From NCBI GenBank assembly GCA_944415565.1, contig CALYBQ010000005.1, positions 232,061 through 296,060 on the forward strand: a stretch of 64,000 nt of DNA, given 5' to 3'. A program made the translations under genes and the position numbers. Every line of letters starts with the position of its first letter. Within the stretch, counting starts at the first letter, position 1. This document shows positions 17,824 through 27,166 of this stretch, in pieces. The notes under the pieces are model-generated. The model did not search any database and was not told where the DNA came from. It saw only the letters and a program-made list of their open reading frames with translations. Origin of the DNA: an uncultured Rikenellaceae bacterium. Lineage in GTDB: Bacteria > Bacteroidota > Bacteroidia > Bacteroidales > Rikenellaceae.

Positions 17824-19008
17824 TTACTTCACCCGCAGGCGTTGATTTATCTGCAATACAGAGGTCGATTTGATATTGCTCAATTGACATATCTTAGCCA
17901 CTGTCGTTCCGTAATTACGGGCTATTGACGACAACGTATCGCCTTTCTTGACACGATAATAAACGGCCGCTCCCGGAGCTTGTGCCACAGCATCGGCAAC
18001 TATCTTGACTTCCGGTTTTACGGGCTCTTTCGCAACCGTATTTTCAACCGGCTTAGCGACCGGTTCCGGAGCCGGCTTAGACACGGCAGGCGTAGTTTGA
18101 GTGGTCGTCGGAGTAGTCGGAGCCGCCGTAGTCTGGGTAGCGGCAGGCTTTAAAACCGGCTGCGGAACTTGCGGCGCACTTTTCAATTGCTGCAACTCAA
18201 GCTCGTCGGCATAAGCGACCACCTTGCCATTCAACTCGCTTATATATAATTTACCTTTACGGAGCGACTTATTGTACGTATCAATGACGCGGGCAGGATC
18301 TATATGTCCATCTCCGACCCTTACCTCGAAATGGAGATGTTCGGTCGTGGCACGTCCGGTGCGGCCAGCCAGCATTATAGGATCGCCCGGCTCAACGACG
18401 TCGTTCACCTTCACCAATATCTTAGAACCATGTGCATAGGCCGTCTCGAAACCATTGTAATGCCTGATAGCCACAATATTTCCGTAACTGCTGTACTCCT
18501 TAGCCATACGCACGACACCGGGGAAAGCAGCCCTGATAGTATCGTTCGGCAACGCTTTTATATCCAAACCTGTATGAGTAGACGCCCCACGGCGGCCATA
18601 CGGCGAAAGCAATACACCTTCGACTGGATAGCAGAAATCCGCAGCCATGGCATCAAGATTCAATTCGAGGACTCCGCCTGCCGGCAACGGGTTTATTCCG
18701 GGAATTTGAAGATATTCGCTCTGGGCCGCTGTAAACGTCATCTGCGGCCTCTCCTGACGAGGACGCCTCGCATAACGGTTATCGGCAACATTACCGTCGC
18801 CCATAGCCGACTTCTGCTCGTTCCACACCTGCTGTCTTTTTTCCGTTTCGGGGTCACCGGCAGGGTTCAGTTTAACCTTATTCCTCTTTGGAGCAACCTT
18901 TTCCGGGACATCCTCCCTGACCTCGTTATCCTTCGTCAATTTACGACTGGTGGAGCATCCGGACACTACTATCGCTAAAATTCCGAGATATAAAATGCTT
19001 TTTCTCAT
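17824..19008 (-). CDS. M23-family murein endopeptidase-like lipoprotein with C-terminal LysM
   Basis: 394 residues. Lipoprotein signal with lipobox VSGC near residue 18. The M23/LytM domain (about 130-230) keeps the zinc motifs HTGLDI and HLHFEV, so it may be an active endopeptidase. A Pro/Thr/Ala-rich linker (about 285-345) leads to one LysM repeat (YRVKKGDTLSSIARNYG). Predicted to sit in the cell envelope and act in cell-wall cleavage or as a division activator. It is convergent with lspA across a shared terminator. Confidence 0.92.
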   Translation of the reverse strand: MRKSILYLGILAIVVSGCSTSRKLTKDNEVREDVPEKVAPKRNKVKLNPAGDPETEKRQQVWNEQKSAMGDGNVADNRYARRPRQERPQMTFTAAQSEYLQIPGINPLPAGGVLELNLDAMAADFCYPVEGVLLSPYGRRGASTHTGLDIKALPNDTIRAAFPGVVRMAKEYSSYGNIVAIRHYNGFETAYAHGSKILVKVNDVVEPGDPIMLAGRTGRATTEHLHFEVRVGDGHIDPARVIDTYNKSLRKGKLYISELNGKVVAYADELELQQLKSAPQVPQPVLKPAATQTTAAPTTPTTTQTTPAVSKPAPEPVAKPVENTVAKEPVKPEVKIVADAVAQAPGAAVYYRVKKGDTLSSIARNYGTTVAKICQLSNIKSTSVLQINQRLRVK

Positions 19009-19099
19009 AATCCTTTCGTCATCTTCGCCTTAACCCAAGGCATTTTCTTCGTCAAATGTTTTATCAAGGTGTAAAAGTACTGAAAAATCAAATAACTTT

Positions 19100-19107
19100 T
19101 ATCTTTG
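19100..19107 (+). promoter_or_regulatory. -7 box upstream of trxB
   Basis: TATCTTTG matches TAnnTTTG exactly, 105 bases before the trxB ATG, implying a leader of roughly 100 nt. Confidence 0.5.
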
Positions 19108-19212
19108 CAGGATATAATCATTTGCCGACAACGAAACTTGTACTACGAATCCCGTTAAATAGGAACAATATTCGACGGAGGATTGAGAAGACAAACTAAC
19201 AAACGACACGAT

Positions 19213-20142
19213 ATGGAAAACAAAATTGTAAAATGCCTTATCATAGGCAGCGGCCCGGCCGGATACACGGCGGCCATATACGCATCGCGTGCCAACCTCG
19301 AACCGGTACTCTACGAAGGGCTCGAACCGGGAGGACAGCTCACGACGACTACCCATATCGAAAATTTTCCGGGATACCCCAACGGGGTTACGGGGGTGCA
19401 GATGATGGAAGACCTCAAAAACCAAGCACTCAGATTCAATGCCGACATACGTTTCGGAATAGTTACAAGCGTCGATTTAAGCAAACGTCCATTCCGGGTC
19501 ACGGTAGACGGGCGCCACACGCTTGAAGCCGAAACTGTTATCATTGCCACCGGAGCGACTGCGAAATACCTCGGTCTGGAATCGGAGCAGTTATACCGCG
19601 GAATGGGAGTCTCGGCATGCGCTACGTGTGACGGGTTCCTGTACAAAGGCAAAGACGTAGCCGTAGTAGGGGGCGGGGACACCGCCTGCGAAGAGGCTAC
19701 ATACCTTTCCACGCTGTGCCGCAAGGTATACATGGTGGTCAGGAAAGACCATCTGCGTGCCTCGAAAGCCATGCAGAACCGTGTCATGGAGACACCGAAC
19801 ATAGAGATTCTTTTCGAACACACGACCGAGCAGGTGCTCGGAAACGAGGCGGGTGTAAACGGAGCTCTTCTCCGCAACGCTGCCGGTGAAAATGTCGTTA
19901 TCGACATAGACGGGTTCTTCCTCGCCATCGGCCACCATCCGAATACCGAACTATTCAAGGATTTCCTCGAAATGGACGAGACCGGATACATCAAAGTGGA
20001 GCCCGGAACATGCAAAACGAATATAGACGGCGTATTCGCCGCCGGAGACGTGAAAGACCCTATATACAGGCAGGCGATAACGGCGGCAGGCAGCGGATGT
20101 ATGGCCGCCCTCGAATGCGAACGCTTCCTGATGGAGCAATAG
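19213..20142 (+). CDS. trxB: Thioredoxin-disulfide reductase
   Basis: 309 residues from the ATG at 19213 (MENKIVK...); a TTG 30 bases upstream adds unmatched residues. FAD motif IIGSGPAGYTAAIYA, redox-active CATCDG (about 134-139), NADPH motif VVGGGDTACEEA, and a C-terminal FAD motif GVFAAGDVKDPIYRQ. It reduces thioredoxin with NADPH in the cytoplasm. Followed 28 bases later by the LuxE-like gene on the same strand. Confidence 0.95.
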   Translation: MENKIVKCLIIGSGPAGYTAAIYASRANLEPVLYEGLEPGGQLTTTTHIENFPGYPNGVTGVQMMEDLKNQALRFNADIRFGIVTSVDLSKRPFRVTVDGRHTLEAETVIIATGATAKYLGLESEQLYRGMGVSACATCDGFLYKGKDVAVVGGGDTACEEATYLSTLCRKVYMVVRKDHLRASKAMQNRVMETPNIEILFEHTTEQVLGNEAGVNGALLRNAAGENVVIDIDGFFLAIGHHPNTELFKDFLEMDETGYIKVEPGTCKTNIDGVFAAGDVKDPIYRQAITAAGSGCMAALECERFLMEQ

Positions 20143-20170
20143 CGGTAGTATAACAATCGCGACGATAAGC

Positions 20171-21133
20171 GTGTTGAATATCCACGATATAATATCTATA
20201 AACTCCGGAGCTGCATTTAACGATGCGGCTATGGAGATTTTCCGTTTTCAGGCACGATACTGCATTCCGTACAAAGAATATATCGAAGGTATCGGAATCT
20301 CCATTAACGACGTATCGTCTACGGCGCAGATACCGTTCATGCCGATAGAGATATTCAAAAGCCGTAAGGTATATTTGTTCGACACAGAACCGGAAATAGT
20401 ATTTACAAGCAGCACGACAGGAGGAGGCAAACCATCGTGCCATCACATGCGTGCAGTATCCGACTACGAAGCAACTTTCAGGGCAGCGTTCAAACACTTC
20501 TACGGCACACCTTCGCAATGGGGTTTTTACGCCCTTTTACCCGGTTATCTCGAACGCAAAGGGTCATCTCTGATACATATGGCCGACGACCTGATAAAGA
20601 CCGGACACGGCGGATTTTATCTACACGACCATGAAAAATTATTAAAGGACATATCTCGCGACAGCGGGCCTAAAATATTATTGGGAGTCAGCTACGCGTT
20701 ACTCGACCTCGCAGAGCGATACGCACCGGATCTATCGGGATGCGTAGTCATGGAGACAGGCGGCATGAAGGGTAAACGGGCCGAGATACCTAAAGAGGAA
20801 TTCCATAGCATATTGTGCGAGGCTTTCAATGTCTCCTCAATACATTCCGAATACGGGATGGCAGAGCTCACATCACAGGCTTATTCAAAAGGAGGCGGTA
20901 TATTCGCCACACCGCCTTGGATGCGTATAGCCATACGCGACCTTAACGACCCGTTCGAAATATTGTCATCAGGCAGGGCAGGGGGCGTAAACATCATAGA
21001 TCTGGCTAATATATCGTCTTGTGCGTTCATTCAGACTCAGGATGTAGGCACAGTAGATGATTCCGGACGTTTCTCGATACTCGGACGTGCAGACCGCAGC
21101 GAAATACGAGGCTGCAATCTGCTGGTGCAATAG
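20171..21133 (+). CDS. LuxE/PaaK-like acyl-activating protein
   Basis: 320 residues, GTG start. Adenylate-forming features: a Ser/Thr/Gly-rich loop TSSTTGGGKPS (about 79-89), a central VVMETGGMKGKR segment, YGMAELTSQAY (the usual YG..E motif) and a C-terminal ILGRADRSEIRGCNL. It resembles the LuxE acyl-protein synthetase/phenylacetate-CoA ligase-like group but is shorter than PaaK, and no lux or aromatic-degradation genes are nearby. Natural substrate unknown. Follows trxB and is followed by mnmG on the same strand. Confidence 0.75.
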   Translation: MLNIHDIISINSGAAFNDAAMEIFRFQARYCIPYKEYIEGIGISINDVSSTAQIPFMPIEIFKSRKVYLFDTEPEIVFTSSTTGGGKPSCHHMRAVSDYEATFRAAFKHFYGTPSQWGFYALLPGYLERKGSSLIHMADDLIKTGHGGFYLHDHEKLLKDISRDSGPKILLGVSYALLDLAERYAPDLSGCVVMETGGMKGKRAEIPKEEFHSILCEAFNVSSIHSEYGMAELTSQAYSKGGGIFATPPWMRIAIRDLNDPFEILSSGRAGGVNIIDLANISSCAFIQTQDVGTVDDSGRFSILGRADRSEIRGCNLLVQ

Positions 21134-21149
21134 ATAAATGAAAATATCG

Positions 21150-21157
21150 TACATTTG
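21150..21157 (+). promoter_or_regulatory. -7 box upstream of mnmG
   Basis: TACATTTG fits TAnnTTTG and ends 42 bases before the mnmG ATG. Confidence 0.5.
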
Positions 21158-21199
21158 CACTGCCGGAAAAACATCAAAAATCCCGGCAATATTTACACG

Positions 21200-23083
21200 A
21201 TGAAACTCGAATACGATATCATAGTGGTCGGCGGCGGCCATGCCGGATGCGAAGCGGCAGCGGCGGCGGCTCGACTCGGTTCTTCGACTCTGCTCATCTC
21301 AATGGATATGGGCAAATACGCGCAAATGTCATGCAATCCTGCTATCGGCGGAGTAGCTAAAGGCCAGATTGTCAGAGAAATAGATGCTTTAGGCGGACAA
21401 ATGGGCATCATTACAGACAAGACAACGATACAATTCAGGATGCTCAATCGCTCGAAAGGGCCGGCCATGTGGAGTCCGCGTGCACAATGCGACAAGGCAC
21501 AATTCTCGCTCGAATGGCGAAAAACGTTGGAAAACACTCCAAACTTATCGCTGTGGCAGGATTCTGTTACATCTCTCACCTTCACAGAAACCACTGAACA
21601 TCAAAGCGTTACAGGAGTAACTACATCATTGGGAGTCACATTCAAAGCATCGGCGGTAATACTTACCAACGGCACATTCCTGAATGGGTTAATGCACGTA
21701 GGGCGCAACAATGTAGCGGGTGGCCGTTCCGGAGACGCATCATCTTACGGACTATCGGACCAATTGGAAAAGATCGGTTTCGAAAAGGGGAGAATGAAAA
21801 CAGGAACCCCTGCAAGGCTTGACGGAAGAACGATAGACTTCTCGAAGCTCGAACCTCAATCTGGAGACGAAATACCATCCAAATTCTCTTATCTGACCGA
21901 AATACAACCAGTCAGCGACCAACTTCCATGTTATATCGTACATACGTCCCTTGCCGTACACGATACGCTTCGGACAGGATTTGCAGACTCACCGCTATTC
22001 AACGGCACAATAAAGGGTATAGGTCCGCGATATTGTCCAAGTATCGAAGACAAACTGAGGACATTCGCAGATAAAGACTCGCATCAACTTTTCCTTGAAC
22101 CTGAAGGGCGTGGAACTAACGAGTATTATCTCAACGGGTTCTCATCATCGCTACCTTGGCAGGTGCAGATAGAGGCTCTAAGCAAGATCGAAGGGCTGGA
22201 AAACGTGCAGATATACAGGCCCGGTTACGCCATCGAATACGACTATTTTCCACCGACGCAATTACATCACACCCTCGAAACCAAGTTGATAGAAAACCTA
22301 TATTTCGCAGGGCAGATCAACGGTACGACAGGCTATGAGGAGGCCGGAGCGCAAGGTTTAATAGCAGGCATCAACGCACACTTGAAGTTGAACGGAAAGG
22401 AACAGATAGTACTGCGAAGAGACGAAGCTTACATCGGTGTCCTGATCGACGACCTCGTGACAAAAGGAGTAGACGAACCATACCGCATGTTTACGAGTAG
22501 GGCAGAGTACCGCATATTACTAAGGCAAGATAATGCAGATGCAAGGCTAACTCCGATTGGGTACAAAATAGGGTTGGTGAACGAGAAAAGACATGCTATT
22601 TATCAAGAAAAAAAATCGCTCGTAGAATCGCTTATAAAATTCACACGCGAACAGAGTATCTCACCGAGCGAAATAAACGACTTTTTAAAAAGCGTAAATT
22701 CAGCACAAATTACACAATCGAAAAAGCTATTCGACATACTTTTACGTAACGAAATCACAATAAATAATCTAAAAGATATTTTTAGACCTATTTCAGAATT
22801 TCTATCAACCGATAATTACACAGAAGAAATTATAAGTGAGGCTGAGATCCAGATAAAATATAAGGGATATATCGAGCGTGAAAGGTTTATGGCTGAAAAA
22901 TTATTACGCTTGGAAAATATCGCAATACCGTCAAATTTTGACTTTAATTCATTATCCTCTCTCACTATAGAAGCGCGTCAAAAATTAAGCCGCGTAAAAC
23001 CATCTACGATAGGGCAGGCATCCCGTATTCCCGGAGTATCTCCGGCAGACATAAATGTACTGCTTATATTTTTCGGCCGATAG
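21200..23083 (+). CDS. mnmG: tRNA uridine-5-carboxymethylaminomethyl modification enzyme
   Basis: 627 residues from the ATG at 21200 (MKLEYDIIVVGGGHAGCEA). FAD-binding VGGGHAGCEAA, SCNPAIGGVAKG, GTFLNGLMHVG, PARLDGRTIDF and the C-terminal helical GidA domain ending IPGVSPADINVLLIF are all present. With MnmE it modifies the wobble uridine of several tRNAs. The last third of the gene is visibly more A+T-rich than the first. Its stop codon lies inside the first parS palindrome. Confidence 0.96.
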   Translation: MKLEYDIIVVGGGHAGCEAAAAAARLGSSTLLISMDMGKYAQMSCNPAIGGVAKGQIVREIDALGGQMGIITDKTTIQFRMLNRSKGPAMWSPRAQCDKAQFSLEWRKTLENTPNLSLWQDSVTSLTFTETTEHQSVTGVTTSLGVTFKASAVILTNGTFLNGLMHVGRNNVAGGRSGDASSYGLSDQLEKIGFEKGRMKTGTPARLDGRTIDFSKLEPQSGDEIPSKFSYLTEIQPVSDQLPCYIVHTSLAVHDTLRTGFADSPLFNGTIKGIGPRYCPSIEDKLRTFADKDSHQLFLEPEGRGTNEYYLNGFSSSLPWQVQIEALSKIEGLENVQIYRPGYAIEYDYFPPTQLHHTLETKLIENLYFAGQINGTTGYEEAGAQGLIAGINAHLKLNGKEQIVLRRDEAYIGVLIDDLVTKGVDEPYRMFTSRAEYRILLRQDNADARLTPIGYKIGLVNEKRHAIYQEKKSLVESLIKFTREQSISPSEINDFLKSVNSAQITQSKKLFDILLRNEITINNLKDIFRPISEFLSTDNYTEEIISEAEIQIKYKGYIERERFMAEKLLRLENIAIPSNFDFNSLSSLTIEARQKLSRVKPSTIGQASRIPGVSPADINVLLIFFGR

Positions 23084-23112
23084 TTTTTTGTTCCACGTGG
23101 AACAAAAAACTA
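23081..23112. promoter_or_regulatory. parS-type centromere site 1 inside a 32-bp palindrome
   Basis: The 16-mer tgttccacgtggaaca (23089-23104) is a perfect palindrome equal to the parS form known from Pseudomonas and one symmetric change from the B. subtilis form. It is extended to a 32-bp perfect palindrome overlapping the mnmG stop codon. Known role: ParB (Spo0J) binding for chromosome segregation. No parA/parB gene is in the window. Confidence 0.85.
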
Positions 23113-23139
23113 CATAGAAATAAAGAGCGATTTAACCTA

Positions 23140-23179
23140 AAATAAAAGGAGTGTTCCACGTGGAACACTCCTTTTATTT
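23140..23179. promoter_or_regulatory. parS-type centromere site 2 inside a 40-bp palindrome
   Basis: The same 16-mer recurs at 23152-23167, here at the centre of a 40-bp perfect palindrome with different flanks (aaaaggag/ctcctttt). It lies between the ends of convergent mnmG and glnS, so the symmetric flanks may double as a terminator for glnS. Confidence 0.85.
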
Positions 23180-23195
23180 ATAAGCAAAATATAAA

Positions 23196-24878
23196 CTATT
23201 TATTCTGTTTTGCCCATGAATCCTTTAATGTTACCGTTCTATTGAAAACTATTTTCTCATCGTTAGAATCGGAATCAACACAGAAATAACCGACACGTTC
23301 GAATTGAAATTTATCTCCAGCTTTCGCTTCTGCTAACGACGGTTCCAATAATCCTTCGACAGTAACCAAAGATTCCGGATTTACATAATCGAAGAAAGTT
23401 TCCCCTTCAGCAACATCGTCAGGACTTTCTTTCGTAAAAAGAGTATTATAAAGCCTGATTTCTGCTTTTTTAGCGTGTTCGGCAGATACCCAATGGATAA
23501 CACCTTTCACTTTTCGTCCATCCGAAGAAGAGCCATTTTTAGAATCGGGATCGTACGAGCAATGTAATTCTACGATATTACCGTCAGCGTCCTTAACCAC
23601 CTCATCGCACTTAATAAGGTATGAATAGCGTAAACGCACCTCTTTTCCCGGTGACAGCCTAAAATATTTTTTAGGCGGTTCTTCCATAAAATCGTCGCGC
23701 TCAATATAAATCTCACGGGTAAACGGAACTTGTCGCTTTCCTGCCGACTCATCCTCCGGATTATTCACACATTCGAACATTTCGGTCTTGCCTTCCGGAT
23801 AATTAGTTATGACGACCTTAATAGGATCTAACACAGCCATCCTCCGTTGAGCCGACTTATTCAAATCCTCCCTCACAAAGAACTCGAGCAAACCGAGATC
23901 AATAATATTATCGCGTTTGGCAACTCCAACTCGATCAGCGAAAGCACGTATGGCCTTAGCAGTGTACCCCCTACGGCGCATAGCCGAAATAGTAGGCATC
24001 CGAGGGTCATCCCACCCACTAACAACCTTATTTTCAACCAATTGCAACAACCGACGTTTACTCATCATAGTATACGTCATGTTAAGTCGTGCAAACTCGT
24101 ACTGTTTACTCGGGAAAATCCCCAATTCTTCTATAAACCACTCATACAGAGGACGATGCACAGCAAATTCAAGCGTACAAATCGAATGTGTCACATTCTC
24201 TATCGAATCGCTCTCGCCATGTGCGTAATCATACATTGGGTATATACACCATTTGTCCCCTGTACGGTGATGATGAGCATGCAGAATACGGTACATTATA
24301 GGGTCGCGCAGCAACATATTCGGATGTGCCATATCTATCTTAGCACGCAGTGTCTTGGAGCCATCAGGAAACTCGCCTGCTCGCATACGCCTGAACAGAT
24401 CGAGATTCTCCTCCACAGAACGTTCACGCCACGGACTGTTTTTCCCCGGAACAGTAACGGTTCCACGATTAAGTCGTATCTCTTCCTGATTCTGGTCGTC
24501 CACATACGCCTTTCCCTTCGTAATGAGCTGCTCGGCCCATTCGTACAGCTGCTCGAAATAGTCGGAAGCATAATGCTCTCCGGCCCACTCGAAACCAAGC
24601 CAACGAACATCCTCTTTAATCGAATCTACATATTCAACATCTTCTTTGACCGGATTAGTATCGTCGAAACGGAGATTGCATTTACCGCCGTATTTCTGTG
24701 CCAGCCCGAAGTTCAGGCAGATACTTTTAGCATGACCTATATGCAGATAACCGTTGGGTTCGGGTGGAAAGCGAGTCTGTATATTCACGTTCCCCTTGGC
24801 AATATCCGCCTCAATGACCTCTTCAATGAAATTCAACGGTCTCTCATTCTCCAAACCTTCGACCTTCTCAATGCTCAT
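23196..24878 (-). CDS. glnS: Glutaminyl-tRNA synthetase
   Basis: 560 residues, class I. HIGH motif in [15 protein letters not shown], second class I signature MMSKRRL, and the GlnRS-type anticodon-binding beta-barrels (about 340-550) with [16 protein letters not shown]. GlnRS rather than GluRS is indicated by [13 protein letters not shown] and by the C-terminal domain. Charges tRNA-Gln with glutamine in the cytoplasm. Convergent with mnmG; unusually A+T-rich at its 3' end, like the 3' end of mnmG. Confidence 0.95.
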   Translation of the reverse strand: MSIEKVEGLENERPLNFIEEVIEADIAKGNVNIQTRFPPEPNGYLHIGHAKSICLNFGLAQKYGGKCNLRFDDTNPVKEDVEYVDSIKEDVRWLGFEWAGEHYASDYFEQLYEWAEQLITKGKAYVDDQNQEEIRLNRGTVTVPGKNSPWRERSVEENLDLFRRMRAGEFPDGSKTLRAKIDMAHPNMLLRDPIMYRILHAHHHRTGDKWCIYPMYDYAHGESDSIENVTHSICTLEFAVHRPLYEWFIEELGIFPSKQYEFARLNMTYTMMSKRRLLQLVENKVVSGWDDPRMPTISAMRRRGYTAKAIRAFADRVGVAKRDNIIDLGLLEFFVREDLNKSAQRRMAVLDPIKVVITNYPEGKTEMFECVNNPEDESAGKRQVPFTREIYIERDDFMEEPPKKYFRLSPGKEVRLRYSYLIKCDEVVKDADGNIVELHCSYDPDSKNGSSSDGRKVKGVIHWVSAEHAKKAEIRLYNTLFTKESPDDVAEGETFFDYVNPESLVTVEGLLEPSLAEAKAGDKFQFERVGYFCVDSDSNDEKIVFNRTVTLKDSWAKQNK

Positions 24879-24900
24879 ATACGTAATTTTTAGACAGCTG

Positions 24901-24908
24901 CAAAGTTA
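24901..24908 (-). promoter_or_regulatory. -7 box upstream of glnS
   Basis: Minus-strand TAACTTTG fits TAnnTTTG, 22 bases before the glnS ATG. Confidence 0.55.
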
Positions 24909-24923
24909 GCAAACCTTTCGATA

Positions 24924-27128
24924 TTAATAATGGATTGTAGGTGTAAAAGGCGCTGCTACCTTCTTCTCATCTTCCTGCTGGTAATTCACCGTAATTTCAT
25001 CTATAATGTTCTGAGCGCCGGCATATTTGTCTATAATGAACAATATGTAACGCATATCTACGCTAATGGCACGATTTGTCACCCCCTGATAATCGACGTC
25101 GCCTATCAAAGATTCATGGTTCGAGTCGAAAATCAATCCGGTCATTTCGCCTTTACCGTTGAATACCGGGCTTCCGGAATTGCCGCCAGTTATATCGGTA
25201 GAGGTAATGAAGTTAACTTTCAGCGTATCGTCATCGGCATAATCCTCGAAATCACGAGCTTTATACAGCTCATTCAATTTTTCGGGTATTTTGACGCCCT
25301 CTCCCTTATTGGACATTAAACCGTCCAACGTTGTATAGAACGGCTGTTTGCCACGCTCAGGAGCCTCGTAACTGCTCACAGTGCCATACGTGAAACGCAT
25401 ATTCGCCATTGCGTTAGGATATGAAATTATACCTAACTTTTTCAAACCGTTGGTATAATTCACCGATGCGTTCTGATACTTCTTCAACATAGCACCGTTA
25501 TCCTTCGCGTCTAACGACTGTGCACTAATGTCTAACAGAGTCCTTTGTAATGATGTCAGAAGCCGCACGGCATAATCCCTCTCCCATATATCGGATGTGC
25601 GCCTGTTATCCAATTCTCGTTTAAACTCATCTGCAGACGCGAATCTCGTGTGGTCGTACATATAATCAACGAAAGCCCTAACGTTACCCTTGAAATTAAT
25701 GGACAATTCGTCACGCAACACCTTAGGTATATATTGTTCCGGAACCTTTTCCATCAATATTTCGAAAGCTTTGTAAGCGAGTTTACGATCGACATCAGCA
25801 TCGAAATTCCTGTATATGTTCTCTATCGACTTTGCTACCCGTTCCTCGTATACAGCATTGGAGAAATTGGTAGAACGCAGCCTATTGGCGCTCTGAGTCA
25901 CTACAAGCAGATCCATACTGCCAAACAAGGTCTCATATATATATTCGTATGCTTTCCTCTGTTCAGCATGCATAGCGTTATACTCGCTTATAACACTCAG
26001 CGTATTAACATACTCTTTATTACGACCAGCATTTTCAGCCACCCACTCGCTGAAGCGTTTATCCCTCTGCTGTGCATTGGCATAAACACCATACGAATCC
26101 AATTCTTCCAACATGCCGCTGTACTTCAAGTAGAAATTGGACATGATGTTATATTTAGGCGCATACTTAAACCTAATAGCCTCATCCTTATCCATCTCCT
26201 CTTTTAAAACTTTCAAGATTTGGCCGTCAACGTCTACCATAGGTTTTATCCTGTTGTCTATAAAGAAACGAAGATCATTCTCAGAAAAAAACCTCTGGGT
26301 AGCAGCAGGGAAACCGAGTACCATAGCGAAATCACCTTCCTTATAACCTTTTCCCGATACTGTAATATAGGATTTTGACTCGTAAGGTACGTTTTTATTG
26401 GAATAAGCAGCCGATTTACCATTCGATGCCGTATATACCCGGAACATGGCGAAATCCCCTGTATACCTCGGCCATTGCCAATTACTCTCCTCACCTCCGA
26501 ACTTACCTATGCTTTCAGGCGGCAGACCTACAAGACGGATATCTTCAAATGTCTCCGTAATAGTAAATATGTAACGTTCGCCATTGAAAACATTCGAAAC
26601 GGAATATTTCAGGTCCTTGTCCTTATACATATTCTGATAATAGAATAGCATCGTATTCTTGTTGCTTTCTATTATCTGGTCGCGGTCGCGCATATCCATA
26701 GCACCTCCTACACCCTCCAGTATCTCGTTCGTAACATCGCCCATATACCTAATGAACGTTACGCTCAATCCCGGAACAGGTATCTCCTCCTTGCGGTCTT
26801 TAGCCCAGAAACCATCGGCAAGCAACTTCCGGCCGTCAGGTAATCTATGAATGAAATCGTAAGCGCAGTGGTGATTCGTTATCATAAGGCCCTCGGGCGA
26901 TATGACAGCTCCAGTTCCTCTGTTGCCGAATTGTACCACAGAACTGCTCAAGGCCTTACCGAACACCTGACGGTTATTGATCTCTCGCGGCGAAAGCTCT
27001 AAACCTTTAGCCTTCAAATCGGCCATGTTCAACTCTTCTATCATTGGCGGCAGCCACATACCCTCTTCTGCATTCACAAAAGGAGTGCAACTTATCGCCG
27101 AAAGCAGGACTATTAAAAATCGTTTCAT
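24924..27128 (-). CDS. S46-family dipeptidyl-peptidase (DPP7/DPP11 type)
   Basis: 734 residues with a signal peptide (FLIVLLSAISCTPFVNA). Trypsin-like catalytic His in MITNHHCAYDF and Ser in TGGNSGSPVFNGKGE; family length about 720. Removes dipeptides from the N-termini of peptides in the periplasm, an important route of amino-acid supply in Bacteroidales. The residue after FD in IFDSNHESL is thought to set specificity (Gly in DPP7, Arg in DPP11 of P. gingivalis, from memory); here it is Ser, so the class is unclear. Encoded upstream of glnS on the same strand. Confidence 0.93.
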   Translation of the reverse strand: MKRFLIVLLSAISCTPFVNAEEGMWLPPMIEELNMADLKAKGLELSPREINNRQVFGKALSSSVVQFGNRGTGAVISPEGLMITNHHCAYDFIHRLPDGRKLLADGFWAKDRKEEIPVPGLSVTFIRYMGDVTNEILEGVGGAMDMRDRDQIIESNKNTMLFYYQNMYKDKDLKYSVSNVFNGERYIFTITETFEDIRLVGLPPESIGKFGGEESNWQWPRYTGDFAMFRVYTASNGKSAAYSNKNVPYESKSYITVSGKGYKEGDFAMVLGFPAATQRFFSENDLRFFIDNRIKPMVDVDGQILKVLKEEMDKDEAIRFKYAPKYNIMSNFYLKYSGMLEELDSYGVYANAQQRDKRFSEWVAENAGRNKEYVNTLSVISEYNAMHAEQRKAYEYIYETLFGSMDLLVVTQSANRLRSTNFSNAVYEERVAKSIENIYRNFDADVDRKLAYKAFEILMEKVPEQYIPKVLRDELSINFKGNVRAFVDYMYDHTRFASADEFKRELDNRRTSDIWERDYAVRLLTSLQRTLLDISAQSLDAKDNGAMLKKYQNASVNYTNGLKKLGIISYPNAMANMRFTYGTVSSYEAPERGKQPFYTTLDGLMSNKGEGVKIPEKLNELYKARDFEDYADDDTLKVNFITSTDITGGNSGSPVFNGKGEMTGLIFDSNHESLIGDVDYQGVTNRAISVDMRYILFIIDKYAGAQNIIDEITVNYQQEDEKKVAAPFTPTIHY

Positions 27129-27166
27129 AATTCGGTAAGTTTTAGGTTATTAAAAAGCCGGGGACA

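Noticed and set aside
20171-21133. A luciferase (lux) locus suggested by the LuxE-like protein
   Set aside because: No luxA, B, C or D partner is near; only the acyl-activating fold is supported.
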